64,000 bases of DNA, from positions 11,992,041-12,056,040 of the forward strand of contig NC_083606.1 of assembly GCF_029168945.1 (NCBI RefSeq). The letters are read 5' to 3'. The position numbers and the translations under genes are program-made. Shown here piece by piece: positions 21,031-32,754 of the stretch. Within the stretch, counting starts at the first letter, position 1; each line of letters begins with the position of its first letter. Origin of the DNA: Cannabis sativa. Its lineage: Eukaryota > Streptophyta > Magnoliopsida > Rosales > Cannabaceae. Below the pieces are notes generated by a model. The model was given only the letters and a program-made list of their open reading frames with translations, did no database searches and was not told the DNA's origin.

Positions 21031-24000
21031 TAATATAAAACAAAAAGTGCGTTTCAAATAATCTCAACACCTTGATATACAAATCAAGTGTAGTAGTAGT
21101 AAACTCCTCGTAATAGGGTTTGAAAGGTTGAATTAACCACAACCTTTTCTCCACTATTACTCTTCCTTTAATTACAAAATCATTGATAATGTGAAATTCC
21201 TCTCTATATGTCTACTCTCTTGGGATACTGGATTCTATATCTTTGGCAACTACTTTTGGTTAATCAGGAAATTAACACTAGTAGTTTAAGGCAATTTGGA
21301 ATGGTGCCAAAGATGTATAGAACTTTCCTTAGACTGAATAAGTACCTTTCCTGCAACTTTAACATTCAGTCTCTCTCTGGTAGACCTAGAAAATTCAGAT
21401 AGGTTTTTACACTTCTCCAAAATTACTATTCCACCCCCAGAGTAACCACCATCTTATCAGAAAGATTTACTAGTACAAAGGAAAATTTCGAAATCTGATA
21501 TGGTGTAGTCTAAGAGTTTTAAACACACCCTTATAGACTAACATATAGTTCCTCTTCTTAATCTTAAGATTTACTTGATTGTCTTCCAATGTTCTTCTCC
21601 TTGATTAATCTGATACCTACTCATTACTCCCACTCAACAGCAGGTGTCTGGTCTAAGGCATGCAAAAGCATATCTAAGACCTCTCACTGGTGATATAAGA
21701 AATTCTTTCATGGCTTTATCTTTTCTGGAATAGTTTAGACTTTTCCTTAGATAAATAAAATCTATGTCTAAGAAGTTGTGAAGCTTCTATAGATTTCCAT
21801 TAGAAAGAAAATGCTTCAGCATCTTACTAACGTAAGTTGCTTGCATTAGAGTAAGTAATTACCAGGTATACCACAAGCCATAGGTTTAGATAAACTCAAA
21901 CCTATAATACTAGGAACAGGAAGTTTGTTAAGTCCATAGAATAGACTTATTAACTAAAATTTCCTTTTATGTCCTTGTAATAGAAAACTTTAGGTTATTC
22001 CATGTGAATGGATTAAACCATAGTTCTATTGGCTTTCTTCTTAGTTTCTTATCTTGACAATCCATTACTTGTTTAAACTCACAATGGATTTTAATCACTA
22101 GTGTCTCCCAAGTCATAAGAAGGTGAGTTCCTAGAAACTCTCCCACTACGACAAGGCACCGTGAATTATGTCTAAGAAAACTAAATGGTATTGATTTCTT
22201 CGGTTGTGACAAGACAACAGAGGCAGTGGGATCATCATATGTTATATAAGATGATAGAACACTTTTGGAATCAAGAATTAAATATCTCCTTTATTTGCTA
22301 CTTGTTTTTCAGACTTAGTCATTTTCTTAGAAAAGTAGTATTTGTTTGAACAAACACTTTCTTATCTATTGACAATGGGATGGTCCACCCCTAATCACTT
22401 AGAAAAGCTAACAAACCATGGTTAACAGTTCTAGCTTTTCTTAAGATTTTTGATTAGGTCATCCATGAATCTAGTAATGTTTTACATTAAGTATATAACC
22501 ATTACATCATTCTGAAATTGTATTACCATAGAAGGAATTAGGCAACGACTAGTAACTAATCATTAACATGTAACTCGAAATTTTTGGGGAGGTAAGTTTG
22601 GATATAATTCAAAAATCAATTTAATGATCTTTGAACTGCATATCTACTAACTATTTCTCCACCCCTATCAGTTCGCAAGATCTTTAACCACTTACCTTAA
22701 TGGTTTAAACCATTGCTAGAAATTAATGAAATTTTTCAAACATTTCAAATTTCTTTGCTAAAAGGTATAATCTAGAGTTATCGTTTTAAGAATACAACAA
22801 AAAACTCATATCCACCCTTGAATGTATATCCATCTGCGAATGAGATGAACTACTTTCAGTGGATATAGGCATATTAACTCTTTGCAGAGATTGATCTTGT
22901 CAAATCCACTATGAACAAGATACAAATGCCATAGATTAAAAAAATGGTAGTATCTTTTGATGACATAGGTTTAGTTACATTAAAGAGTTCTTAGAATATT
23001 GCAAGTGGATCCTGGTCACAGAATACCTAACTCATATTCCATACAGTTTTAATCCATTAATAGAAGATGGATATTAAACACTTGAGAAAGTGTAACTGTA
23101 TTGTATTCTGGAATTAGAAATATAAGAAAAATTTCTGTTTGGATTCTAAAATTAAAGTCAAAGACTTAAATTCAACTAAATATAATGAGTAATTCTTTCT
23201 TGGACCACCACTACTAATACAAATTCTAAGTCAGATTTGCCCATACAAGTAGGAGATTTCTAAGATTGAGGATTTATATCAATTGGGAATAGAATTTCGG
23301 GATTATAATCATATGCGTCATTTAATTTCTTAAGAGAAAATATAATGACATGAAATGATTTATAGACCATTCATCCAATGATATGTTTTTAAAGCTAATT
23401 CGAAATGAATAAGCTAAGAGGAATTAGGATAATTTCGTTTATAAATAAGAATCCAACGATGCTTCGATTAGCGAAAGACAAAGTAATCTTATTTATGTAA
23501 TCTTCTTGTTTCATATTGTAAAAATACTAGTCTAAGGTGTCATCAATTGATGAACAGCTAGATGTTGCATATACAATATTTATCTTTCGAGATCTTATAC
23601 TATTATGTATGTCTAATGGTGAAAATCCATTAGGGATTTATCTCATTAGAAAAACAAACATGTTAGACCAACAATGAAGATTCGAAATTAAACTACAACT
23701 TAATAACAGAAAATAACATGGTTCAATATAAATTCATACACAATTCAGAAATTATAAACATATAGCAAGTAGGAATGACTAGTGAAAATACTAAAACATA
23801 CAATCCTAAATAATTTCCAAGGTTTTCAACAAACTGATACAAAGGTCCCTAAGAGGCGAGAGTCAAAACATCATTTATTGAATAGAGTTGTCAGCTCATC
23901 TAAAATAGAAACCATTCTAGCAACCTTTTATTCGATCAAAATAAGAATCCAACGTTGTCCCGGTAGGCGAGAGTCAAGGTTATTCTCATTTTATGAGCTT

Positions 24001-24230
24001 CCACCATTGTTTCATGTTTTATGAGTTTATCTCTAAGTAGTCACCGTAGGGGAGAGTCTAATAGAGACGAAAACTTACAAAACACTTATCAAATGAAATC
24101 TTACGGTGTTAAATGCGTTCAACGAATAACCATCCATAGGGGGACGAAGTCTAGTGTCTCGAGGTTATATTGAAAACATTTAACTTATGTAAGACCAACA
24201 ATGGAGATCGAATATCTTAATAATAATCAA
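21031..24230 (-). other. Interior of the nested element, noncoding part 1
   Basis: Mixed-composition sequence with no recognisable protein in any frame. At its right end (23838-24150) four variants of a GGCGAGAGTC motif follow each other at about 90-110-bp spacing. The 81-codon minus-strand frame at 21967-22212 has no known domain and I do not call it. Confidence 0.55.
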
Positions 24231-26934
24231 GCTCATTATTTAAAGTGAGTTGTATTTTCTTTGATTCTCTTTATTTAATCTATTTATTTTAAGTATATAT
24301 TTATTTAAAATTTCTAATTTAGAATGAAAAATTCTAAAAATAAATTTTAATTTAATATTTATAAATTTTACTTAGATGGATATGAAAATAACATGTATTT
24401 CTTCCATCTTAGTAATAATTTCCAATAAATATTTAGAAAAATATTCAATTTAAGTTGTTACAAAATTAATATAAATTAATTTACAACTCAAATTTAATTT
24501 TCTATAAATATATATTGCATTTCGAAAAATTAAAGTATTTAAGAATACAATTTTCGAAAATGCATGTTAAAATAAAAAAATTAATCCTGAAAAAATTATT
24601 CTAATTTAATGTTGGCCCAAAATTAATTAATAAAATTAATTTACAACAAAAAATATAATTTTCCTATTTAATTAAATATATAAGAAAAATTTCAAATATT
24701 TAAGTATGATGATGAAAATCAACTTAAATATTAATTTTCTATTTAATTAAATACACTAGAAAAATACTTCAAGCAAAAATATCACCTATCTAGATTTTAC
24801 TAATTAATTTAATTTCTAATAATATACTTTAATTCAATTTATTTTAAATTAATCAATAAATGAAAAAATCATTGATTTAAGTTGATCTAAGAATTAATTA
24901 AAATAAATAATTAATTTACAACTTAATCTATTTTTCAAGATAAAATTCGAAATTCCAGCATTTAAGAAATGCAATTTCGAAATTTGATTAACAAAATAAA
25001 GAAAAAATATATTTTGAAAATTATTTAAATTTAGTTGAAAAAATAAATTTCAACCAAAAATAATTTTTTACTTAATTAAGTGTCATGAAAAAGAAATATT
25101 TAAGTATCATGATGAAAATCAACTTAGATATTTAATTTTCAAATTAATTAAATGTATTAAATTCAAGAAATAAATAACTAAGTGTAGAGAAGGCTTAATT
25201 ATTAGTCTCTAGTTTAATACTAGGAAAAATATACTTAAAATAAATTGTACCAAAATTAATTATATAAATAATTAATTTCACAATGTATAATATTTTCCTA
25301 TTTAATATTAGAAATAATAAGTAGTCTAGAAATAACTATCTAGAAAATATCTTATTTGACTAAGTATCTTTTCCACAAAATTTGAAAAAAAAATATCTAA
25401 TTTAAGTTGTATTAGAAAAAATCTAGAACTTAAATATTTTTCAAATTTAAATTTAATTAAATATCAAAAATTAAGTTGTAACCACTTAATTTGAAAATAT
25501 TCCATTTTAAGTTAATATTCGAAAAGATATTAACTTAAAAAATATCTAAAGAATCTTAATAACCAATGCCTAAAATTCCTCAACTTAATTTTGAAATTTG
25601 AAATTCAAAAGATATTCAAATTTAAGTTGGTTAGTTGTAGATAACTAAATATCAACTTAAATAGGAATATTTAATGAAAACTTTAAATTAAGCTCCAGAA
25701 AGAATCTAGATGGTTATAATTCTATATTTAATATAAATACAAGAAAATATATATTGTTTAGCTTAGAATAAAGAATTCTTTAAACTATAATTTTCTTAAA
25801 TTAATTTCAAAATAAATGAAATTAATTATGTTGCTAATCAATTTTATTAAGTTAAACTAGTGTAATTAACCTAGTACAGTTGTTCAAATCAGGCAAATGG
25901 GCCTTCACAATTGGGGTGGTTCATGTGAGGGGGTGCTGGGTTCAGTATGTCGTACCCACTTCTATGACTCCCAACTCTCACACAAGGCCCAAAAGAGAGG
26001 AATTTAACCTTAATAAGAACAACTGTTATTAATTGAATAAGCCCAATAACTAAATGGGCCTAAATAAATTCTATCAAGAACTATGATAATTTATTTTAGC
26101 AACAACAACCTATATGTATCTATAATCAAATTAAACACATAGGCTCACACAGGCACACTTTGGATGGGTCCTATCATGTTGCTAGGTCATACACAGATGA
26201 AAGAAGATTGTAAATATACCTGTTACAAATTATTAACTTGACTAAGGGAGCCATCAGATCATTAGATCTGGCAAAAAGTAACCATGGCTATTTGCAATCA
26301 AGTAATGATGGGTTTTAAAAACTTACAAACAAGCTAAAACACATACTCCTGGAACAAGGTTAGCTGGATAGTTGGATGTAGGATTTATTTAATTTTAAAT
26401 TAAATAATTAATTTCGAAATAATTAATTAATTAAAAAATAATTTTTCGAAAATTTTAAAAAAAATTTAAATTTAAAATTAAACCTACAATTTTGAAAAAT
26501 TAGGTTTCAACCAACCTAAATATCATTTCAAAATTTGCTAACTACTTTTAAATTTTAAATGTTATTTTATAAATAAAAATTAAATAAAAAATTAGAAAAG
26601 ATAAATGAATATCTTTTTCAAATTTTAAATTTAATTTAAATAAATAAAATAACAAAATTTAAAAGTTAGCAAAATATCTTACATCTATTTAAAATTACAT
26701 GATTATAATTATCTTATTTTAAATTTAAATAAGGTCAAAATATCTAAAAAAGATTTAATTTGAAAAATATATATAAAATCTCACCTTAAATTTAAAATTA
26801 AGATAAGATATAATCAAATTTAAAAATAAGATAGATTTTTAAGCAAGAAGATAGATACTAATTCTATTCAAATTCAAATTACACTAATATCTTGAATTAA
26901 ATTTAAAAAATATTTAATTAATTCAAAATGATAA
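24231..26934. repeat. Very AT-rich core of the nested element with decayed 0.4-kb repeats
   Basis: Similar blocks recur with offsets of about 400-435 bp: ATTTAAGTTG near 24449 and 24874; TAAGTATGATGATGAAAATC at 24701-24720 and its one-mismatch copy at 25101-25120; TTCGAAA-rich blocks near 24515 and 24945. Further ATTTAAGTTG/CAACTTAAAT motifs continue to about 25650. This indicates an old tandem array that has diverged. Confidence 0.55.
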
Positions 26935-27177
26935 TTAGAATTGAATTAGGAATAGTAATAGTATAAATACAAAACTATACAAAAAATCGGAAGTTAATTC
27001 CATGAAAAAGCATGACAAATCGAAGAAAATCGAAAAAAATTGTGAACTGTACGGACAGTTTTCGCGATCGTAGGAAAATTTCAGCACAGCTCCGTTTTTT
27101 TCGAATCTTAATTCAAATAAAATCGAAATTGAGTTCTGTAAAAGGCTAACTTGCTTAATTTTTTCCATACTATCCAA
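26935..27177 (-). CDS. Small leader ORF of the nested element (doubtful)
   Basis: This is the first frame downstream of the primer-binding site in the element's own orientation. Counted from its first ATG it has about 77 codons. The product is hydrophobic towards its end (FVFILLLFLIQF) and contains SYDRENCPYSSQFFSIFF. I recognise no domain. Position next to the leader and lack of interruption are the only support; a chance frame in AT-rich DNA is equally possible. Confidence 0.2.
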   Translation of the reverse strand: MDSMEKIKQVSLLQNSISILFELRFEKNGAVLKFSYDRENCPYSSQFFSIFFDLSCFFMELTSDFLYSFVFILLLFLIQF

Positions 27178-27332
27178 TAAAAATAATTCCAGAAACAGAA
27201 TCGCAATTATTTTTCACGAAAATTTACAAACATCAATCAATCATCAAATAACACTCAATACAACATGATACCATCCAAAGAACATACAAACAATCGTTTT
27301 AAAGTCCAAATTTCTTGCAAGTAAATCAATTA

Positions 27333-27349
27333 CCATGGCTCTGAGGCCA
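27333..27349 (-). promoter_or_regulatory. Primer-binding site of the nested element
   Basis: On the minus strand the bases TGGCCTCAGAGCCATGG lie two bases after the LTR. They match the initiator methionine tRNA site used by most plant LTR elements except at two positions (CC in place of TA after TGG). This sets the orientation of the element. Confidence 0.8.
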
Positions 27350-27351
27350 GT

Positions 27352-29244
27352 TGTTGGAAATTATTTTACCAGGATCTTAGATCTACTCACAAGTATGTTT
27401 ATTAACATCTTAAATAAGAACTTTCTAAAACGATAAATTAAACACATATAAAGTTTAAGAAACCTTACATTGGGTGCAGCGGAATTAAATGACTCATTCC
27501 GTTCAGATATCTAGCCCTTGATTCCTTTCTGTAGCAGAGCATTATCAATATCTGAACCTGGATCTCTTTCTCTGAATCTTTGATGCTGAAACTCCTTTTG
27601 CTGAATGTCTTTCTTCACGATCTTCCTCACTATGATTGAGGTATCACTTGATGTGTGTGGGCACTACTCTCACACTAAGATTTTCGAAATTGAAGAGGGA
27701 AGGAGAAAGAGAGGGGTCAGCCAAAGATAGGGAGAGAGAAGGCTCAGGTTTTCTGAATCAGAAGTCTCAGAAGAAAAGTCTAATTTTCCTGAAGCCTTCA
27801 CTATCTATTTATAGCATTCCACTAGGGTTAGATTTGAATTATATGGCATTAAAATAATGAAAAAATCAACTTAAAATACACACAAAGGTGGCCGGCCATA
27901 CACTTAGTGGATTGGGCCTTGCTTTTTGCAATTTTGCATTTTTAACACATTTTGTATCTGATTTTCTCAAAAATGCCAATTTCCTAATTCAACCATTTAA
28001 ATGCCAATTCTAACTATTTAATAACTATAAATAATTATTAAATAATATTGTCATTTATCATATTTATTAATTGAACCATACAAAGTATCATAATTAACAA
28101 ATATGCCCCTATTAACTCTTTCTTTACAATTTCGCCCTTACTTAGTGAAAATTTCACAAATAGACATAGTCTAATTTGTGAATTATAATTGATTAATCAA
28201 AACCAATTACATGAGTCTTACAAGCAATATTATCTCAACTAGTGGGGGGACCATGGGTCTATATAACCGAGCTTCCAATAAGTAGATCAAGAATTTAGCA
28301 CTAAAATTCACTAACTTATTAATTCTTCGTTGAATCCACGCATAGAACTTAGAATTGCACTCTCAGTATATAGAATGCTATATATGTTCCACCATATAGA
28401 CACATCATTAGTTATCCATTGTTATAATCCTAATTTGATCAATGATCCTCTATATGAATGATCTACACAGTAAAGGGATTAAATTACCGTAACACCCTAC
28501 TATGTATTTTATCCTTAAAACACTTGACCCCGTATAAATGATATTTCAACTTATGTGAAATGAGATCTCCACCATTTATTTTCGTTTGGTCAAGCTCGAA
28601 GGAGATCATCCTTTGCTTACTATTCGCCAGATAGAAGCTATAGATTCCATGTTTATGCTAGCGCTCCCACTCAATTGGACTACCGTGTTCCCAAAATGTA
28701 CGTATCACCCTGACCTAAAAGTAGGCTTAACTAACAAATCAAAGAACACGAATAGCCTTTCAAGATTGAGCCTAATCATAACAGGATTAAGAACATTTGA
28801 TCTAGGATCAACTATTCGATATTGACTTGAATAGATATTACGGTAAGTTTAATAAATCTAAGTCAAAGTTCAATATCGGTCCCTTCCGATGCATACTCCA
28901 TGCATCCAACCTGAGCTTTACTTTAACCAATGCTCTGGAAAGAACATAGCACTTCTCCAAATGCAAGTAAACTCTGTTGTAGATTATCATATCAGTAAAA
29001 CCCTATGTCTGATAAATCTAGGAGACTTTATTCACATAGTCATGTTTACTTTCCAATGTGTTGACGGCACAATAAACAAGATCAAGTATGTGAAAAGGGT
29101 TTCAGATGAATCTATACATTATGTACATATAATCATGAAATAAATCATGTGAACCATGCAACATTAAATGTTATTTGTGATCTATATTAATAAGTAAATC
29201 TGATTATATTGAAATGAGTTTTATTTAGGGCATAAAACCCAACA
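27352..29244 (-). repeat. LTR of the nested element (5' LTR in its own orientation)
   Basis: Full-length partner of 19125-21015. It is followed by the CAGGC duplication at 29245-29249, after which the host gag resumes. Confidence 0.93.
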
Positions 29245-29249
29245 CAGGC

Positions 29250-31857
29250 TGTAACAATGCCTATTCTTGGGTATCATAAGCCATACTCGGCTTACTATGA
29301 TCAAATTCCATTTCCACCAAACTACATCAGATAAAAGTTTGAAAAGTTTGATGGAATTAATGGTTCTCCCCATGAGCATTTGGCCTATTTCACCTCTGCA
29401 TGTGGTGAATCTGCCCAATCAAATGCACTATTGATCCGGCAATTTGTGCAATCTCTAAAAGAGGCAGCATTCACCTGGTATACTCAGTTACCCCCAGGAT
29501 CGATAACTACTTGGGATGACATGCAAAAAGCTTTCCTGGCACAATTCATGAGCTCAAAGAAGACCATAAGTCTCCATGACCTGGTGGAAACAAAGCAACG
29601 AATTAGTGAAAGCGCTAATGAGTTCATAACCAGGTGGAGAAACCTCAACCTCCAATGTCCAGAAAGGATATTGGAACAATCAGCGGTTTCAATGTGCGCT
29701 AAAAACCTCAACCCTGAGGTGGCAACTTTTGTGGGCACAGCAGAACCCAAAACTTTTAATGAGCTCGTCTCGAAGGCCTGCAACGTTGAAATACAAATTT
29801 CTCGGCAAAGGGGCGGCAAACCCTCACCGAGATTCGAAAATAAAAAGCCATTCAAGAAGGGAGAATCAATGGAAACTTTTGTCAATACCGGCAACAAAGA
29901 TAAAGGGAAGGCACGGGAGCCGCAAAAGAAATTAACTCTCAAAGAAAGGAAAGAAGTTAAGTATTCATTCGACGATGATGATAGCGACCAAATTTTCGAT
30001 GAGTTGTTAAAAGCTAAGGCAATACGACTCCCCGAGCCGAAACGACCCAACGAGGTTGGTATGACAAATGATCCAAATTATTGTCAGTACCACCAAATTG
30101 TGAGTCACCCATTGTCGGATTGCTACATCCTCAAAAACATTATCGAAGGCATCATCAAGAGAAAAGAGATTGAGATTGACTCTTCTCTCGGGAAAGCGAC
30201 AACAAATACAACTTCCCTAACCGAGAATGACCAAATACCAAATGATCCCACACAAAGGGACATAATTTCTGTAGCATTTGAAGTCGACAAGGAATTTACA
30301 ATAGTCCAAGCCCACTCAGACATGCCAAGGCCAGGAAACCCAAATATTCCTACATTATATGAGGTCAAGACAGAGCCTAATCTAGAAATTTGGGAGGACT
30401 GGTTTGATAGTGAAGAGGATTTAGAAAGTACATGGCAAACATGTACTCAGAAAAAACCAGCAAAAATTCCATCTCGGAAGCCATCTGGAAGCTCCGGAGT
30501 CAAATTTCGGAGTAGACCAGATATAAAGGATCAAAAGAGTAAGAAAAGGATCGGCAAGGAAAAGGCCGTTTCCAAAAGAAACGAACTCGAACAACCAAAA
30601 CGAAATCTAGTAACTCTGGCGGAGTTTTTACCAAAAGAGTTACGGGACAAGGCAGCTAGTTATAATGACAGTGTGTCGGATTGCTGCATGACTTTAACAA
30701 ACGAAGATCCTGAATCTACCTCACCTGAAAGTGAAAAAGAGGTAGATGAAATTACCTTGCAAGATATGCGGCGGAAAATTTTTGCAAAGAAGGAAAACGA
30801 GGCGAAAGAGCTTGAAAAAGCTAAACAAGACCTTCAAAAGCCTTCATCTTCGGCCAACCAAGAATCCGCCAATGACAATCGAAGATGTAAAAGCACTGGT
30901 GAAGATGAGATGACACGAGCAAAATATGATATATTGGCTCATCTAAAACGCATCCCTGCTCTTTTAAGCGTTTATGATGCACTGCAAATGTCTCCTGAGC
31001 ATAGAAATGCACTTGTTGTCGCATTGACAAGTCCTGAATTTTATACGGAGAAAATAGAGCCAATGAAACCTATATCACTTGAGACGCATACCTCTTGTAT
31101 GGCATGCATAACTTTGGATGACAAAGATTGTCAGTTGGGAGCTGCCTTACATAATCGACCTCTGTACGTGACGGGTATGGTTGCTGATAATCGCGTGAGC
31201 CGCATCATGTTGGATTGTGGATCGGCTGTGAATTTACTCCCCTTAAAAACTTTGAGAGATGTTGGTTTACACCCACGTCAATTGTCTCCATCATCATTGA
31301 CTATTCAAGGTTTTAACCAAGCTGGAGAAAAAGTAAGGGGAAGTATCACACTAAAAATTGAAATAGGCGAGTTAAATTCTGAAGCCTTATTTCATGTTAT
31401 CGATTCAGACACATCCTACAATGTGTTGTTAAGGCGACCATGGCTTCATGAATATGGAGTCATTCCTTCAACACTCCACCAATGCTTTAAGTTTTGCAAG
31501 GAAGGCAAAGTCAAAAGTGTCAATGCAAACCCGAATCCCTTTTATGGGGAACAAGTGAATTATGCTGATGCAAAATTTTACAAGCCAGCTAATGTCACCA
31601 TCTTGAAAGGGAAACCTGAGGAGAGCAAACATCACGAAAACTCAGTCGTAGAAAACTCTCCACAAATTAAGCGACTATCCCTTGTGAAATCTCCTCAGTC
31701 CAAAGAGGAGAACTTGAAACGAACCTTTAAGTATATTCCTAAAAGTCAACGAGGAGTAGGGCAAAAAGCTTTGACCGATCGAAGATTCGATGACAGCCCT
31801 GATGACAAGCTTTACTTTACCACTAAGGAAAATCGATCAGTCACTACCCAAGGGTAA
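29250..31857 (+). pseudogene. Tat gag (3' part) and protease
   Basis: The frame interrupted at 19124 resumes here with a typical Tat gag stretch and meets a TAA at 29332-29334, after which 841 codons are open. Visible parts: the retrotransposon gag domain (KEAAFTWYTQLPPGSITTW to about 29820), a zinc-binding-like stretch YCQYHQIVSHPLSDC near 30085, a long charged linker, and an aspartic protease with the active-site-like LDCGSAVNLLPL (Asp codon 31213-31215). A Cys replaces the usual second residue of the DT/SG or DGG triad. The frame ends at TAG-free TAA 31855-31857 because of a frameshift; the polyprotein goes on in another frame overlapping from 31790. Confidence 0.85.
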
Positions 31858-32754
31858 AATGCAAATTCCAGTTTCCTTTGGTAAAGATAGCAAGAAAAAT
31901 AAAAGAGTCATTACTCTCAATAAAACGTCCTCAACTTCTGTAACTCCGAAAACCTTCAAAACAATGAAGAAAAATGTTAATTTCAAGAAGCAAAAAGGAG
32001 TCACAATCCATCAAAATAGTGATTGTTTAAAAGCTTCTTTTGAACCAGATGAGTTAACAGAGGAGGAACAAAAAATGTTTCACAGCGACGATGTTCCTAC
32101 ACCTTCCCCGCGGGTCTCAGTATTTGATAGACTTGAACCAAGCACATCCACCCCACGAGTGTCAGCATTCGAAAGGCTTGTTTTCCTAAGTGCTCCACAG
32201 TCAAAGGGAACTAAAAAGCAAAAACAGTGGATGCCAAAACAGAAGAAATCTTTGAGAATTACTATTCGGGGGCATGAAACACAAGAAGATGGAGAAAATT
32301 TTTCTCAAGTCAATTACCTCTCTTTCGAAGAAAGCTTGATCGTAGAAGATGAAGGCTCAAGCTCAAACCCTTCGGAAGATTTTATAGACATCTTTCAACC
32401 AGCACCTCAGGAATTCGAAGATGGAGGACAAGCAACTGTGGATGACTTAATAGAGATCAATCTCGGGACCGAGGATGATCCAAAGCTTGTGTTTGTCAGT
32501 GCTTTATTATCTGAAGAAGAGTTACCACAATACATACAAGTCCTTCGCGAGAACAAAGATGTATTTGCTTGGTTATACCGAGACATGCCGGGGTTGAACC
32601 GAAAGGTTGCTGTGCACAGGTTGGCAGTATCAAAAGATGCTACCCCTGTTAAACAATCTCAAAGAAGGATTTGACCAGAATTACTTTCCAAAGTCGAGGC
32701 AGAAATTGAAAAGTTAAGAGACTGCCGGTTTATTCGGGAAGTTCAGTATCCTAC
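31790..32754 (+). pseudogene. Tat protease-RT linker and start of reverse transcriptase
   Basis: Continues the polyprotein in a different frame from gag-protease. It is acidic and Ser-rich (for example EDEGSSSNPSEDFIDIF), then reaches the RT approach region (RENKDVFAWLYRDMPGL). An in-frame TGA at 32672-32674 breaks it; the same frame after it continues with the RT N-terminus (EIEKLRDCRFIREVQYP) up to the solo LTR insertion at 32754/32755. Confidence 0.8.

Larger units (their letters stand above)
19125..29244 (-). mobile_element. Non-autonomous Copia-type LTR element (LARD-like), nested in Tat gag
   Basis: TG..CA-bounded LTRs of 1891 and 1893 bp flank a 6.3-kb interior, with TSD CAGGC at 19120-19124 and 29245-29249. 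Orientation is minus: an initiator-methionine-like primer site lies beside the right LTR and a Copia-like polypurine tract beside the left LTR. The interior has no frame longer than about 80 codons and no gag, integrase or reverse transcriptase motif in any frame, so it must have been moved by enzymes of another element. About two dozen substitutions separate the LTRs by eye, making it younger than its host. Confidence 0.88.

Noticed and set aside
21016..27351. Autonomous Copia element in the nested insert
   Set aside because: No gag, integrase, RT or RNase H motif could be read in any frame; only LTR, primer and polypurine signals are present.
29484..30050. 188-codon minus-strand frame
   Set aside because: It is antisense to a well-supported gag domain and has no domain of its own; a shadow of the sense frame.
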